From VRUE01 sp035260485 (GTDB lineage Bacteria > Actinomycetota > Thermoleophilia > Solirubrobacterales > 70-9): 29,904 bases of DNA. The notes beneath the pieces were generated by a model. That model had not been told where the DNA came from. It saw only the letters and a list, made by a program, of their open reading frames with translations, and did no database searches. The translations under genes were made by a program, and so were the position numbers. The stretch covers positions 1-29,904 of the forward strand of contig DATFVC010000029.1 of NCBI GenBank assembly GCA_035260485.1, written 5' to 3'. Shown here piece by piece: positions 16,208-22,190 of the stretch (position 1 is its first letter; each line of letters opens with the position of its first letter).

Positions 16208-17296
16208 TTAGATCAGTACGAAACGATCGCGGTGGATGACCTCGTCGGATGCGTGGGGAAGCAGCTCGCGCACCTGGGCCGTCTTCAAGCCGAGCACCTG
16301 TGACAGCTCCTCTGCCGAATAGTCGGTGATGCCTTTGCCGATCAGATCGTCGCCCGAGACGACCTCGACCGCATCGCCCGCGTTGAATGGACCATGGATC
16401 TTGAAGATCCCCACCGGAAGCAGACTGGAGCCACGCTCGCGGAGGACTCGGGCGGCGCCGTCGTCGACGATGATCTTCCCCCGCGACGGCTTTGCGTACT
16501 TCAGCCATAGCTTGAAGCTCGAAGCTTTGCTGTCCTGAGCGGCAAAGCGAGTACCAGCTGCCTGGTCCGCCGCCGCCGCGAGCAACGTCTGCGGTTTCGT
16601 CCCATTGCAGATAACGGCCGGAATCCCCGACTCGGCCGCCATCTCCGCAGCCGCCACCTTGCTGCGCATGCCACCCGAACCGAAGGCGGAGGTGCGATCG
16701 CCGATCTCCATCTCCCCAAGCTCGGCAAAGTCTTTGACCGAGGCGATCAACTCTGCCTCCGGGTCGGCGCGGGGATCGCTGCGGTGCAGGCCGTCGACAT
16801 CGGAGAGCAGCACCAACAGCCGTGCGTCGAGCAGGATCGCGACCTGGGCGGCAAGGAAGTCGTTGTCGCCGAAGGTGATCTCGTCGGTCGCGGTGGTGTC
16901 GTTCTCGTTGACGACCGGCACCACTCCCCAATCGATCAATCGCCGCAGCGTCTGCCGCGCATTGAGGTAGTTGGTGCGCGCGGCGATGTCGGCGGCGGTC
17001 AACAGCACTTGGGCGGCTCGCGTGCCCTTTCCGGCCAGCCGCGTCTCGTAGGCCTGGAAGAGATCGCCCTGGCCCACCGCCGAGGCGGCCTGCAGCTCGT
17101 CCATCGCCCGCGGGCGCTCCGGCAGATCCATCAACCGGATCCCACGTGCGATCGCGCCCGAGGTCACCATCGCCACCCGCTCCCCCTCCTGCTCCAGCTC
17201 TGCCACCTGCTCGCAGACCGAGTCGAGCACGTCGACGCGCAGCTCGCCGTCGTCGGCGGCGACGATCGAGGAACCGAGCTTGACCACAAGCGTCAT
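16208..17296 (-). CDS. proB: Glutamate 5-kinase
   Basis: 362 residues from the ATG at 17296. First step of proline synthesis: ATP-dependent phosphorylation of glutamate. The amino-acid kinase domain shows VVKLGSSIV (4-12), VTSGAIARG (44-52), PVVNENDTTATDEITFGDND (127-146) and FGSGGMRSKVAAA. The C-terminal PUA domain starts near residue 270 (SRGKIIVDDGAARVLRERG) and is complete. The domain layout and length fit full ProB. The start overlaps the vapC stop by four bases (ATGA), so its translation is probably coupled to the toxin gene, an unusual arrangement. Confidence 0.96.
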   Translation of the reverse strand: MTLVVKLGSSIVAADDGELRVDVLDSVCEQVAELEQEGERVAMVTSGAIARGIRLMDLPERPRAMDELQAASAVGQGDLFQAYETRLAGKGTRAAQVLLTAADIAARTNYLNARQTLRRLIDWGVVPVVNENDTTATDEITFGDNDFLAAQVAILLDARLLVLLSDVDGLHRSDPRADPEAELIASVKDFAELGEMEIGDRTSAFGSGGMRSKVAAAEMAAESGIPAVICNGTKPQTLLAAAADQAAGTRFAAQDSKASSFKLWLKYAKPSRGKIIVDDGAARVLRERGSSLLPVGIFKIHGPFNAGDAVEVVSGDDLIGKGITDYSAEELSQVLGLKTAQVRELLPHASDEVIHRDRFVLI

Positions 17297-17718
17297 ACGG
17301 GACACGACCAGCGTAGGCCCGGGAAGCGGCCGAAGCTTTTGTCCGCGGTGACCAGCTCGCTGCCCGACTCGATCGCCAGCGCGGCGAGATACGCATCGGG
17401 GATATCGTTGCCGCGAGCCCCGATCGAACCACACAGCTCGGAGAAGAGAGCCCAGTGGCGGGTTCCGGGACTCAACGCGATCGCGCCCGCGTGGCCGCGA
17501 AGGGCCTCGACAAATCGCAGGGCGACATCCAGCGGAGTCGGGTCCGCAAAGACGCGGGCGTTCGTCACAACCCGGAGGAATCCGGTGCAGCTGACATCGC
17601 AAACCGCGAAGCTGCGCCCCGATTCGACCTCCTCGCGCAGCCACGCCGAGCACCGACCATGCTGGGGCAGATCCTCGCGGTGGGCGTAGACCAAGACGTT
17701 GACGTCGGCGAGGATCAC
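17293..17718 (-). CDS. vapC: PIN-domain VapC-type ribonuclease toxin
   Basis: 141 residues from a GTG that overlaps the antitoxin stop (GTGA). PIN domains of VapC toxins cut RNA, usually tRNA or rRNA. Acidic residues of the active site are seen: Asp5 (ILADVNVLVYA), Asp105/Asp108 (NDIPDAYLAALA) and Asp126 (LVTADKSFGRF). Where many PIN proteins carry Glu before FLRV this one has Gly (SCTGFLRVVTN); from memory this is common in this actinobacterial subgroup, so it does not prove inactivity. The C-terminus FPGLRW is also typical. Directly upstream of proB. Confidence 0.87.
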   Translation of the reverse strand: MILADVNVLVYAHREDLPQHGRCSAWLREEVESGRSFAVCDVSCTGFLRVVTNARVFADPTPLDVALRFVEALRGHAGAIALSPGTRHWALFSELCGSIGARGNDIPDAYLAALAIESGSELVTADKSFGRFPGLRWSCPV

Positions 17719-17993
17719 GCCGCGCGCCCGCCGGAGCGCTCGACCCCGGCCGGGAACTCACCCTCCATCATGTCCAGCAGGGCCCGATTGTCGCTCAGAT
17801 CCACGCCGGAGCGCACACCGCCTTCGCCGTAGACAGGGAGGTCCACCTGTCGCGACCCGGACGGCTCGCCGCGCTGAGAAAGCCTGTCGCGCAGCGACTC
17901 ATCGATCAGTTGGGTGAGGGTGATCCCCTGCTCCGCAGCCCGCACCTTCGCCGCTCTGGCAAGGGCATCGTCGAGGCGAACCGTCGTTCTCAT
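17715..17993 (-). CDS. vapB: Ribbon-helix-helix VapB-type antitoxin
   Basis: 92 residues. The N-terminal ~42 residues are a ribbon-helix-helix DNA-binding domain (MRTTVRLDDALARAAKVRA, then GITLTQLIDESLRDRL). The rest is a flexible acidic region likely to wrap and block the toxin, with LDMMEGEFPAGVERSG near the end. Such antitoxins repress their own promoter. A promoter with CATATC/GATATG half-sites lies directly before the ATG. There is no ribosome binding site, and the predicted transcription start falls at or next to the ATG, so the mRNA is probably leaderless. Confidence 0.85.
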   Translation of the reverse strand: MRTTVRLDDALARAAKVRAAEQGITLTQLIDESLRDRLSQRGEPSGSRQVDLPVYGEGGVRSGVDLSDNRALLDMMEGEFPAGVERSGGRAA

Positions 17994-18029
17994 ATGTCAA
18001 AGCATATCAATGATGCATAGATATGTCAG
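17991..18029 (-). promoter_or_regulatory. vapBC-proBA promoter with operator-like dyad
   Basis: On the minus strand CTGACA (18029-18024) and TATGCT (18006-18001) are -35 and -10 boxes with a 17-base spacer. The -10 ends seven bases before the vapB ATG. Within this AT-rich island GATATG (18020-18025) and CATATC (18003-18008) form a perfect inverted repeat, 11 bases apart, and a further CATATG overlaps the start codon (17991-17996). The half-sites fall where a bound ribbon-helix-helix dimer would block RNA polymerase. The -35 overlaps the stop codon of the gene upstream. Confidence 0.6.
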
Positions 18030-18826
18030 CTGTGGTCGAGCCACTCCCCGATCCGGCCCGAGACCTTCAGCGCCGAGAGGTCGCCGCCGTCCCGGATCTG
18101 CTCGGCCGCGTTCGCCATCGCATCGACGGCAACCCAGGCCAGGAGGCTGCCGACGCTGATCCGGCGCCCGCCGGCGGCAACTATCTCGCTCATCTTGAGG
18201 TGCGGCAGGGCGAGCACGTTGACAGGCTTGGCCGTCGCCTCGCAGACCGCGCGGATCTCGTCGGCGCTGCCCAGCCCCGGCGCGTAAAGCACATCGGCGC
18301 CCGCTGCCTCGAATGCCTGCAGGCGGGCGATCGTGTCGTCGAGATCCGGGTTGCCGCGGATGTGGTTCTCGGCGCGTGCGGTGAAGGTGAAGGGAAAGCC
18401 CAGCCCCCGAGCTGCCTCGATCGCCGCAGCCACACGCTCAACCGCGTGGTCGAAGGCGTAGATCCCGTCATCGGGATCGTAGTCCTCGATCGAGCCGCCG
18501 ACCGCGCCGGCCTCTGCCACGCGGGTTATCGCGTCCTCGGCGTCTGCCGGATCGGGACCAAAGCCGTTCTCGAGGTCGACCGAGACCGGCAGGTCCGTTG
18601 CTCGATCGAGTGCCACCACATGCTCAGCCAGCTCGTCGAGCGTGACGCCGCCGTCCGAGCGGCCGAGGGTGAAAGCGAAGCCCGCGCTGGTCGTCGCCAA
18701 CGCCTTGAATCCGAGCGCCGCCATGACCCGGGCCGAGCCTGCATCCCACGGGTTGGGGATGACGAATGCCTCGCCTTCGTGCAGGGCACGAAAGCTCGCT
18801 GCCTTTTCCTCCTGGGTCGAGCTCAT
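18026..18826 (-). CDS. Isocitrate lyase / PEP mutase family protein
   Basis: 266 residues from the ATG at 18826, which has AAGGAG eight bases before it (18840-18835). It is a TIM-barrel of the ICL/PEP mutase superfamily: IPNPWDAGSARVMAALGFKALATTSAGFA, the metal-binding DLENGFG with GSIEDY, and TARAENHIRG (given in parts). The catalytic Cys motif KKCGH of real isocitrate lyase is missing, so it is probably a member of the broad 2-methylisocitrate lyase/phosphonopyruvate-like group with unknown substrate. It lies just downstream of a truncated LuxR gene by 36 bases and just before vapBC. Confidence 0.85.
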   Translation of the reverse strand: MSSTQEEKAASFRALHEGEAFVIPNPWDAGSARVMAALGFKALATTSAGFAFTLGRSDGGVTLDELAEHVVALDRATDLPVSVDLENGFGPDPADAEDAITRVAEAGAVGGSIEDYDPDDGIYAFDHAVERVAAAIEAARGLGFPFTFTARAENHIRGNPDLDDTIARLQAFEAAGADVLYAPGLGSADEIRAVCEATAKPVNVLALPHLKMSEIVAAGGRRISVGSLLAWVAVDAMANAAEQIRDGGDLSALKVSGRIGEWLDHS

Positions 18827-18862
18827 ATCGCCGGCTCCTTGGTCGAATTTCGCCGTTGGACG

Positions 18863-19345
18863 CTACCCGAGCTCGCCGGCCAGCTCGGTTCGCTTCGCCA
18901 CGCCGAGCTTCTGGTAGACGTGGCGCAGGTGGGTCTCGACCGTCTTCGCGGTGACGAAGAGCTGCTGGGCGATCTCGCGATTGGTCATCCCCTCGACGGC
19001 CAGACGGGCAACTCGAAGCTCGCTGGGGGTGAGCGAGTCGACTCCCGAGAACACCGCCTTGCGCGGCCGGGCGCCGCTTGCAGCCAGCTCGGTGCGGGCA
19101 CGCTTCTCCAGGGGCGTGGCGCCGCAACGGTGGGCGAGGTCGAGCCCCTCGCGCAGGGGCTGGCGCGCCTCCTTGCGGTGCTTGGCGCGGCGCATGGCGG
19201 CGCCGAGATCGACCAGAGCGTGGGCGTGCTGGAGGCGGGCCCGGGTGCCGCCGAGAACCTCGACCGCCTCGCGCAGGATCTCGATCCCGTCCGGACCGCC
19301 GGCAAGCGTGCCCTGGACTCGCAGGGCGAGACCGATACCGCGCGT
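18863..19345 (-). pseudogene. 5'-truncated LuxR-family (MalT-like) regulator, C-terminal part only
   Basis: The frame gives LALRVQGTLAGGPDGIEILREAVEVL-type TPR helices, then DLAHRCGATPLEKRARTEL, then a GerE/LuxR HTH (LTPSELRVARLAVEGMTNREIA and TAKTVETHLRHVYQKLGV) up to a TAG at 18863-18865. Large LuxR regulators of this kind are usually near 900 residues with an N-terminal ATPase; here only about 160 residues remain. Upstream the frame hits a stop (TGA) and runs straight into amidohydrolase sequence in another frame. An ATG at 19195 could still give a 110-residue protein with the whole HTH. Called a pseudogene because the sensor half is gone. Confidence 0.7.
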
Positions 19346-19770
19346 CGTGGATCAGGATCGGCGCGCCCGCTGCGGCGGCGACGCCGAAGATCGCATCGAC
19401 GTTGGGGTGATCGAGTGGAAATGCCTCCGACCGAGGATGGAGCTTGAAACCTCGCGCACCCGCGGAAAGCGCCGCGGCGGCGTCCCCGGCCGAGCTCACC
19501 TTGGGATCGAGACGGGCGAAGGGCGAGACGAGCCGGGCTGCGGCCGCACTCCTCGATCACTCGCAGGTTCTCGGCCTCGTACCCGCCGGCAACGCAGAGC
19601 GGAAAGACCACCGAACGACCCCCAAGCGCCTCGACATCGCGGAGCTGTTCGTCAGCCGAGCGCGTGCTGCCATCGACATCGGCGCCGGTGTGCGAGTGAA
19701 CGTCGAACGGCTCGATCCCCTCTCCCCCAAGAGCAGCGAGCTCATTCCCGATGATCGCGGCGACGCTCAA
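19330..19770 (-). pseudogene. Amidohydrolase fragment, frameshifted and 3'-truncated
   Basis: From a TTG at 19770 one frame reads FDVHSHTGADVDGS (metal-binding HxH of amidohydrolases) and SVVFPLCVAGGYEAENLRVIEEC. Near 19540 the similarity moves to another frame: VSPFARLDPKVSSAGDAAAALS, then GARGFKLHPRSEAFPLDHP and APILIHD. This is the amidohydrolase_2 pattern. The sequence ends abruptly after LIHD near 19347, where the LuxR remnant begins, so the catalytic C-terminal half is missing. Two separate lesions (a frameshift and the truncation) make a functional gene unlikely. Confidence 0.7.
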
Positions 19771-19973
19771 CGCGCCTCGTTGGACCCATGCACGCCGTTC
19801 GTCCAACCATGATTCTCTCCTACCTCGCCACCGAGCTCGCGGCGCATCCATTCGTCGATGCCGGGCGGGTAGAGGAGAGCCATCTGCGAGGTGATCGCCA
19901 GCGCCTGAACGACCTGCTCACCGACCCGGCGCCGACGGGGGTGCTTCAGGGAATCTCGAATTAATTGCGCCAT
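19767..19973 (-). CDS. Small hypothetical ORF or gene remnant
   Basis: 68 residues from an ATG at 19973; the tail has VVQALAITSQMALLYPPGIDEWMRREL, written here in pieces (VVQALAITSQMALLYPP, GIDEWMRREL). The stop overlaps the TTG of the amidohydrolase fragment by TTGA, suggesting that the two were once coupled. I recognise no family. It may be a remnant of a larger gene, in keeping with the decayed state of the whole region. Confidence 0.25.
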   Translation of the reverse strand: MAQLIRDSLKHPRRRRVGEQVVQALAITSQMALLYPPGIDEWMRRELGGEVGENHGWTNGVHGSNEAR

Positions 19974-20007
19974 GCAACTGATCCTGGACGGCCGCCGCCG
20001 CCTTCAC

Positions 20008-20026
20008 ATCAGGGCACCCCCCTGAT
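20008..20026 (-). terminator. Candidate terminator after obgE
   Basis: ATCAGGG (20008-20014) and CCCTGAT (20020-20026) form a perfect seven-base stem with a five-base loop, about 19 bases after the obgE stop. There is no U-run. It could be a hairpin terminator of the U-tract-free kind or a plain stem. Confidence 0.35.
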
Positions 20027-20044
20027 ATTTCGCCGCTCAGGCGC

Positions 20045-21337
20045 TCAGGGGCGCAGCTCGAACTCGTGCTCGCCGACGCGGACGTCGTCGCCCGATTCGA
20101 AGCCGGCGGCGCGGAGAGCGGCGACTACGCCGATCTCCTTGAGTCGCTGCTCGAGGTAGGCCAGCGCCTCTTCGTTGCGGAGATCGTGGCGCTCGAAGAG
20201 CAACTCGACGCCGCGGCCGAGGACGCGAAAGGCGCCATCGTCCTCGCGCTCGACCGAGTAGCCACCCTCTCCCACCGGCCGGTAGACCCGGTGCTCGGCC
20301 TCGAACTCGGCTGCGCCACGGTCTTGGTGCTCCGGCCGGGCCGACACCGTGTCCGGCAGCCCGGCAAGGATCGCCTGCCGCAGCTCGTCGAGCCCGTCAC
20401 CCGTGGCCGACGAGACCGCCAGGACTCCCAGAACCCGGTCCCCGAGTCGCTGCCGCCATTCGGCAACCACCTCCCCCACCTGCTCAGCTGGGAGCAGATC
20501 CCGCTTCGAGAGCATGACGAGCTCCGGCAGCTGCTCGAGCCCCGCTCCGTAGGCAGAAAGCTCACCACGCACCGCATCGTAGTTCGACTCCGGCTCGCCT
20601 TCGACCGGCGCCAGATCGACCAGGTGCACCAGCATCGCGCAACGCTCGACGTGGGCGAGAAACTCGTGCCCCAGGCCCGCACCCTTGGCCGCCCCTTCGA
20701 TCAGACCAGGGATGTCGGCAACCACCGCCTGTCGATCCTCCCCTTCGATCGTCCCCAGAACAGGAGAAAGCGTCGTGAACGGATAATCGCCCACCTTCGG
20801 GTCAGCACGCGTCAGCCGGGCCAGCAGCGAGGACTTGCCGGCGTTGGGCAACCCGACCAGCCCGACATCGGCCAAGAGCTTCAGCCGAACCTCGATCCAC
20901 CCCTCTTCGCCCGAAGTCCCCTGCTCAGCAAACCGGGGCGCCTGCCGCACAGAGGTCGAAAACCGCTTGTTCCCATGCCCCCCACGCCCACCATGGGCGA
21001 CGACAGCCCGCTGCCCAGCCTCAACCAGATCGATCCGGCTCCCATCCACCGACTCAGCCTGAGTCCCAGCAGGCACTGCGATCAACAGCTCATCTCCACG
21101 AGCGCCGTGTCGATTCGAACCTTCGCCACTCCGTCCCCGGCCAGCTCTGAAGTGCTTGCTGCCGCGAAGCACACCCAGGTCCCTGCGCGACGAGTCGCAA
21201 ACGAGCACCACATCCCCCCCATGCCCACCGTCTCCACCATCAGGCCCACCCCGGGGCACATGAGCCTCCCTACGGAAGCTCACGCATCCATTACCCCCAG
21301 ATCCCCCCTCAACCCAGATCTTCGCCTTGTCGTACAT
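20045..21337 (-). CDS. obgE: Obg GTPase
   Basis: 430 residues from the ATG at 21337 (MYDKAKIWVEGGSGGNG), chosen because this is where the Obg fold starts; the longer open frame upstream has no homology. The Gly-rich Obg domain is ~1-158, the GTPase domain ~159-335 and the C-terminal OCT domain ~355-430. GTP motifs: G1 GLPNAGKSS (162-170), YPFTTLSPVLG, DIPGLIEGA (G3), SSATG (G5, 309-313). The G4 motif reads SKRD (277-280) instead of the usual NKxD. Obg assists 50S assembly and the stringent response. It follows rpmA with a 228-base leader rich in stems. No strong ribosome binding site is seen. Confidence 0.96.
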   Translation of the reverse strand: MYDKAKIWVEGGSGGNGCVSFRREAHVPRGGPDGGDGGHGGDVVLVCDSSRRDLGVLRGSKHFRAGRGRSGEGSNRHGARGDELLIAVPAGTQAESVDGSRIDLVEAGQRAVVAHGGRGGHGNKRFSTSVRQAPRFAEQGTSGEEGWIEVRLKLLADVGLVGLPNAGKSSLLARLTRADPKVGDYPFTTLSPVLGTIEGEDRQAVVADIPGLIEGAAKGAGLGHEFLAHVERCAMLVHLVDLAPVEGEPESNYDAVRGELSAYGAGLEQLPELVMLSKRDLLPAEQVGEVVAEWRQRLGDRVLGVLAVSSATGDGLDELRQAILAGLPDTVSARPEHQDRGAAEFEAEHRVYRPVGEGGYSVEREDDGAFRVLGRGVELLFERHDLRNEEALAYLEQRLKEIGVVAALRAAGFESGDDVRVGEHEFELRP

Positions 21338-21354
21338 GGAGTGGAGAGGGTAGT

Positions 21355-21425
21355 TGGCGAGAAACCGTCCAATGTCGGGGGCTAACTCGCCAGAGAGCCT
21401 TGGAAGCTTGCGGACGCGAGGCTCT
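21355..21425 (-). promoter_or_regulatory. Small stem-loops in the obgE leader
   Basis: Two perfect inverted repeats lie between the REPIN-like hairpin and the obgE start: TGGCGAG (21355-21361) with CTCGCCA (21386-21392), and AGAGCCT (21394-21400) with AGGCTCT (21419-21425). They could fold the obgE leader RNA or mark a terminator/promoter zone. No promoter boxes stand out. Confidence 0.35.
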
Positions 21426-21437
21426 GCGGCCTTGAGT

Positions 21438-21560
21438 GGGAGGGGACGGGTGTCCCTCTCGCGCAGCGGCGTCCTGTTTTTCGCCCTGACGGAATGACGG
21501 TCAGCTTTAAGCACGACTGGCGAAAAACCCAGCAAACGAGAGGGGCGCCCGTCCCCTCCC
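21438..21560. repeat. REPIN-like large inverted repeat between rpmA and obgE
   Basis: Two 24-base arms, 21438-21461 and 21537-21560, are inverted copies with two differences (both allow G-U pairing). Each arm is itself a small palindrome (GGGAC...GTCCC-like). Inside lies another perfect pair, GTTTTTCGCC (21476-21485) with GGCGAAAAAC (21519-21528), and CTGAC/GTCAG (21486-21490, 21500-21504). The arrangement of two inverted REP-like units is that of a REPIN or a MITE. It begins six bases after the rpmA stop. No transposase for it is visible in this window. Confidence 0.55.
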
Positions 21561-21565
21561 TCGAG

Positions 21566-21817
21566 CTAGTCGCTCAGAACCGAGATCGTCCGACCCTTGC
21601 GCGACGGCTTGAACTGAACCGTCCCAGCCTGAGTCGCAAAGATCGTGTGATCGCGGCCGAGCCCGACGCCATCGCCCGGCCAAAACCGGGTTCCGCGCTG
21701 GCGCACGATGATCTCGCCACCGCTGACCTTCTGGCCAGCGAAGACCTTGACCCCAAGCATGTTGGGGTTGGATTCGCGGCCGTTGCGGCTGGAGCCAAGT
21801 CCTTTCTTATGAGCCAT
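21566..21817 (-). CDS. rpmA: 50S ribosomal protein bL27
   Basis: 83 residues, usual length; MAHKKGLGSSRNGRESNP and GVKVFAGQKVSGGEIIVRQRG are the bL27 signatures. It helps place tRNA ends at the peptidyl transferase centre. The start overlaps the end of rplU by 11 bases, with AAGGA (21830-21826) eight bases before the ATG inside the rplU tail. No N-terminal extension that would need cleavage is present. Confidence 0.97.
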   Translation of the reverse strand: MAHKKGLGSSRNGRESNPNMLGVKVFAGQKVSGGEIIVRQRGTRFWPGDGVGLGRDHTIFATQAGTVQFKPSRKGRTISVLSD

Positions 21818-22190
21818 CGTCGGAGTCCTTTTTGGCGGATTTTTTATCCGCCGGTTTTTTCGCAGCAGGTTTTTTAGCGCCCAATTTGAGCTCGGTCACC
21901 TCGAGCCTGGTCAACTCGGAGCGGTGGCCGGCGCGGCGCCGGTAGCCCTTCTTCGGCTTGTATTTGAAGACCTTGATCTTCGGCCCGCGCAGGTGCTCGG
22001 CGACGGTCGCCTCGACCTTCACCTTCTCCAGCTCCTTCGGCTCGGCGACGACCTCTTTGTCGCGGAACAGCACGGGACGAAGGGTGACCACCTCGCCCTC
22101 TTTTGCGGACAGCCGGTCGACGAGCAGCGAGCTGCCCTTCTCGACCTTGTATTGCTTACCGCCGCTCTCTATGACTGCGTACGTGCTCAT
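21807..22190 (-). CDS. rplU: 50S ribosomal protein bL21
   Basis: 127 residues. The first ~103 are the bL21 fold (YAVIESGGKQYKVEKGSSLLVDRL, given in part, and KIKVFKYKPKKGYRRRAGHR). The last ~25 are a Lys/Ala-rich low-complexity tail (LGAKKPAAKKPADKKSAKKDSD) not needed for the fold. Its lysines are written AAA AAA, giving three runs of six A and one of five in a GC-rich genome. The ATG overlaps the rng stop by four bases (ATGA). Confidence 0.96.
   Translation of the reverse strand: MSTYAVIESGGKQYKVEKGSSLLVDRLSAKEGEVVTLRPVLFRDKEVVAEPKELEKVKVEATVAEHLRGPKIKVFKYKPKKGYRRRAGHRSELTRLEVTELKLGAKKPAAKKPADKKSAKKDSDDGS

Noticed and set aside
14889..17432. 847-residue minus-strand frame that would fuse an upstream frame to proA
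   Set aside because: The part upstream of the proA Met runs across proB in another phase and is low-complexity Arg/Gly; proA homology starts at 16154.
17297..17761. N-terminal extension of proB up to 17761
   Set aside because: It covers vapC in another phase and has no kinase homology; the ATG at 17296 begins the kinase fold.
18023..19447. 474-residue plus-strand frame over the isocitrate lyase-family gene
   Set aside because: Minus strand carries clear homology and a good ribosome binding site.
20066..21385. 439-residue plus-strand frame over obgE
   Set aside because: Shadow of obgE, which has complete GTPase motifs.
21338..21535. N-terminal extension of obgE through the hairpin region
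   Set aside because: No Obg homology before MYDKAK, and it would translate the structured REPIN-like repeat.
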